Origin: Mariniphaga sp963747515
GTDB taxonomy: Bacteria > Bacteroidota > Bacteroidia > Bacteroidales > Prolixibacteraceae
Assembly (NCBI GenBank): GCA_963747515.1
Contig: CAVVFN010000008.1
Span: 558,001-622,000 of the forward strand
Length of the DNA: 64,000 nucleotides
Reading direction: 5' to 3'
Each line of letters opens with the position of its first letter. The stretch's first letter is position 1. The notes under the pieces are model-generated. The model saw nothing but the letters and a program-made list of their open reading frames with translations. It ran no database searches and was not told where the DNA came from. Of the stretch, positions 62,408-64,000 are shown one piece after another. The position numbers and the translations under genes are program-made.

Positions 62408-63403
62408 ATGAAGCTAAAAGTAAAAATCATTTCGATATTAGCCCTGGTAATGATAGCGGCTGCCTCACAGGCTCAACGGATTAAAGCCACAGCCAGCATC
62501 GATTCCACAAATATTTTACTGGGCGATCAGGTAACGCTTTTTCTTGAAATTGATCATCCTAAATCTACTCACATTGAATTTCCTCAAGTTCCGGATACAC
62601 TGGCAGGAAAAATTGAGGTACTTAAGAGGCTTAAAACCGATACTTTTGATATAGACAATAAAGCCTTTCAGAAACAAATACGTGCTTATATCATAACTTC
62701 TTTCGACAGTGGATCCTATCGTATTCCACCTTTCTGGTTTAAAATAGACCTGAATGAAAGACTTGATTCAATCCCAACCAATGGGGTGACACTGAATGTT
62801 CATACCATACCCATTGACACTTCACGTGGACCTACCGATATTAAAATGCCCTACGCTGCTCCTGTGACTTTAAAAGAGGTCATCCCGTATATACTTGGAG
62901 TAATCCTTGCAGCTGCCATTTTATTTTTCATCTTTTATGCCATAAAAAGAAAGAAAAACAACCAACCTTTGTTTGTACTGCCGAAAAAACCCAAAGCACC
63001 TGCACATGTTATTGCTTTACAGGAACTTGATCGTATAAAAAAAGATAAATTATGGCAGCAGGGGAAAACAAAACAATTTTACAGTGAAGTTACTGAAGCA
63101 TTGAGAAAATATATTGAAGAACGCTTTCAAATTCCTGCTATGGAACAAACATCGGATGAAACGTTCGAAAGTTTCAGGCACAAACATGATTTGCTGAAAG
63201 AAAAAACTTTTGAAAATTTAAGGCAGATTTTAAAACTGGCCGACCTGGTAAAATTTGCCAAATACAATCCTTTGCCCGATGATAACAACATGACTTTAGT
63301 TAACTCCTACTTTTTTGTAAACGACACCAAAGAGGAGGATAAAAAAACGGATACTCGCGAAAGCATAAAGGATGAAGAAGGAGAAGATGTAGAAATAAAA
63401 TAG
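62408..63403 (+). CDS. Bat-cluster membrane protein (BatD-like/DUF4381-like), unknown function
   Basis: 331 residues. Signal peptide (MKLKVKIISILALVMIAAASQAQ), a periplasmic beta-sandwich-like domain (about 25-150; KATASIDSTNILLGDQVTLFLEI), one membrane helix (about 155-180, IPYILGVILAAAILFFIFYA), and a cytoplasmic helical tail of about 145 residues with a charged end. Genes of this plan sit between DUF58 and BatA in Bacteroidota Bat clusters; the role is not known. Twelve bases before batA. Confidence 0.78.
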   Translation: MKLKVKIISILALVMIAAASQAQRIKATASIDSTNILLGDQVTLFLEIDHPKSTHIEFPQVPDTLAGKIEVLKRLKTDTFDIDNKAFQKQIRAYIITSFDSGSYRIPPFWFKIDLNERLDSIPTNGVTLNVHTIPIDTSRGPTDIKMPYAAPVTLKEVIPYILGVILAAAILFFIFYAIKRKKNNQPLFVLPKKPKAPAHVIALQELDRIKKDKLWQQGKTKQFYSEVTEALRKYIEERFQIPAMEQTSDETFESFRHKHDLLKEKTFENLRQILKLADLVKFAKYNPLPDDNNMTLVNSYFFVNDTKEEDKKTDTRESIKDEEGEDVEIK

Positions 63404-63414
63404 AAAAGAAAAGA

Positions 63415-64000
63415 ATGTTTGAAGGACTCATATTTAAAAATCCGGAATTTTTCTATTTGTTGTTGTTGATTGCACCAATGACTGGATGGTATATATTCGG
63501 CCAGAAAAAAAATACAGCAAGTATTCGAATTTCATCAGCAGCACCGGTTTTGAAAGCACCTAGAACTATAAGGTATTACCTGCGGCACGTGGTATTTGTT
63601 CTTTTAATGCTGTCTTTTACTTTATTTACGGTAGTTTTGGCCCGGCCGCAATCATCGAGCAATTGGGAAAATATTACCACTGAAGGTATTGATATTGTTA
63701 TTTCACTAGATGTCTCAACAAGCATGCTGGCCAGGGATTTTTCTCCCGATCGTCTTGAAGCGGCAAAAAATGTTGCTATGGAATTTATTTCCGGTCGTCA
63801 ATACGATCGTATGGGATTAGTAGTATTTGCAGGTGAAGCTTTTACCCAGGTCCCGCTGACCACTGACAGGGCTGTTCTTCTAAACATGTTTAAGGATATT
63901 CAGACAGGCCTTATAGAGGATGGTACAGCCATTGGCAATGGACTGGCAACAGCAGCAGCCAGGCTCAAAGACAGCGATGCCATTAGTCGTGTAGTTATTT
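63415..64000 (+). CDS. batA: BatA-like VWA-domain protein (3' end outside window)
   Basis: Partial, 195 codons visible from the ATG at 63415. N-terminal membrane helix (FFYLLLLIAPMTGWYIF), a second near residue 60 (VVFVLLMLSFTLFTVVLA), then a VWA domain with the MIDAS motif IVISLDVSTSMLARDFSPDR and a DGTAIGNGL block. Fits BatA, which in Bacteroidota is followed by BatB, BatC and BatD. The known link of the cluster is to oxidative-stress or aerotolerance phenotypes. Confidence 0.9.
   Translation, partial: MFEGLIFKNPEFFYLLLLIAPMTGWYIFGQKKNTASIRISSAAPVLKAPRTIRYYLRHVVFVLLMLSFTLFTVVLARPQSSSNWENITTEGIDIVISLDVSTSMLARDFSPDRLEAAKNVAMEFISGRQYDRMGLVVFAGEAFTQVPLTTDRAVLLNMFKDIQTGLIEDGTAIGNGLATAAARLKDSDAISRVVI

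Overview
The window reads as one contiguous piece of a Bacteroidota chromosome, most like the marine or anaerobic Bacteroidales/Marinilabiliales (inference). The reasons are the long PurF variant with an internal HECGIALIRLLKP start, the MoxR-DUF58-BatA (Bat) cluster, an ExbB/membrane protein/ExbD/ExbD motor operon, WbqC and head-GIN-domain proteins, many TAnnTTTG-type -7 elements, and A/T-rich leaders that mostly lack Shine-Dalgarno sequences. No insertion sequence, prophage, CRISPR array or rRNA was seen. The content is mostly housekeeping, and one tRNA-Ser(GGA) is present.

Layout. 1-1064: end of psd, then pssA (phosphatidylethanolamine synthesis). 1274-4506: purF (split by a frameshift), a SPOR protein and a YebC-type regulator, all leftward. 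4673-8418: AhpD-like protein, NifX-like protein, YjjX, a GNAT acetyltransferase, an AlbA_2 protein and alkaline phosphatase. 8839-14241: a BASS transporter coupled to a PlsC-like acyltransferase, then a RhlE-type helicase, DprA and a small membrane protein leftward. 14337-19040: aroB-aroA, tadA, aspS. 19093-21451: ExbB/ExbD motor operon. 21790-27426: tRNA-Ser, asparaginase, TatD, glutamate dehydrogenase and GroESL, all leftward. 27653-33914: fmt, a YeeE/YedE transporter, ketopantoate reductase and a TRAP transporter (DctPQM). 34725-41432: CbpA-type DnaJ with an unknown partner, a glycosyltransferase, an M16 peptidase and a HAD phosphatase. 41616-46199: dapB-lepB, LapA-like/WbqC, Nudix, a 30-residue membrane ORF and an NlpC/P60 peptidase. 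46367-54182: a PgpH-like HD protein, an S41 protease, a head-GIN adhesin-like protein, an iron-dependent alcohol dehydrogenase, a class IV aminotransferase and a protein of unknown function. 54424-60268: clpB, two orphan small genes, truA and hsp20. 60458-64000: start of the Bat cluster, cut by the window end.

Working together. The window is rich in protein quality control (GroESL, ClpB, Hsp20, CbpA-type DnaJ, M16 and S41 proteases) and envelope work (phospholipids, signal peptidase, TonB-type energisation, NlpC/P60, SPOR, Bat). aroB-aroA, dapB, gdhA and ansA supply amino-acid metabolism. purF, panE, fmt, tadA, aspS and truA are core nucleotide, cofactor and translation functions.

The most unusual signal lies outside the genes. 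Three separate intergenic regions (about 8530, 34209 and 58512) each hold about five direct copies of an exactly 11-bp A/T-rich unit containing ATTCA or ATTCG, followed at once by about four copies in inverted orientation in the same 11-bp phase. The unit sequence differs between loci but the architecture is the same, and each locus could fold into a hairpin of about 40-46 bp. I do not recognise a named element of this kind. The second notable point is the apparent purF frameshift, which falls at a perfect 8-bp tandem repeat.
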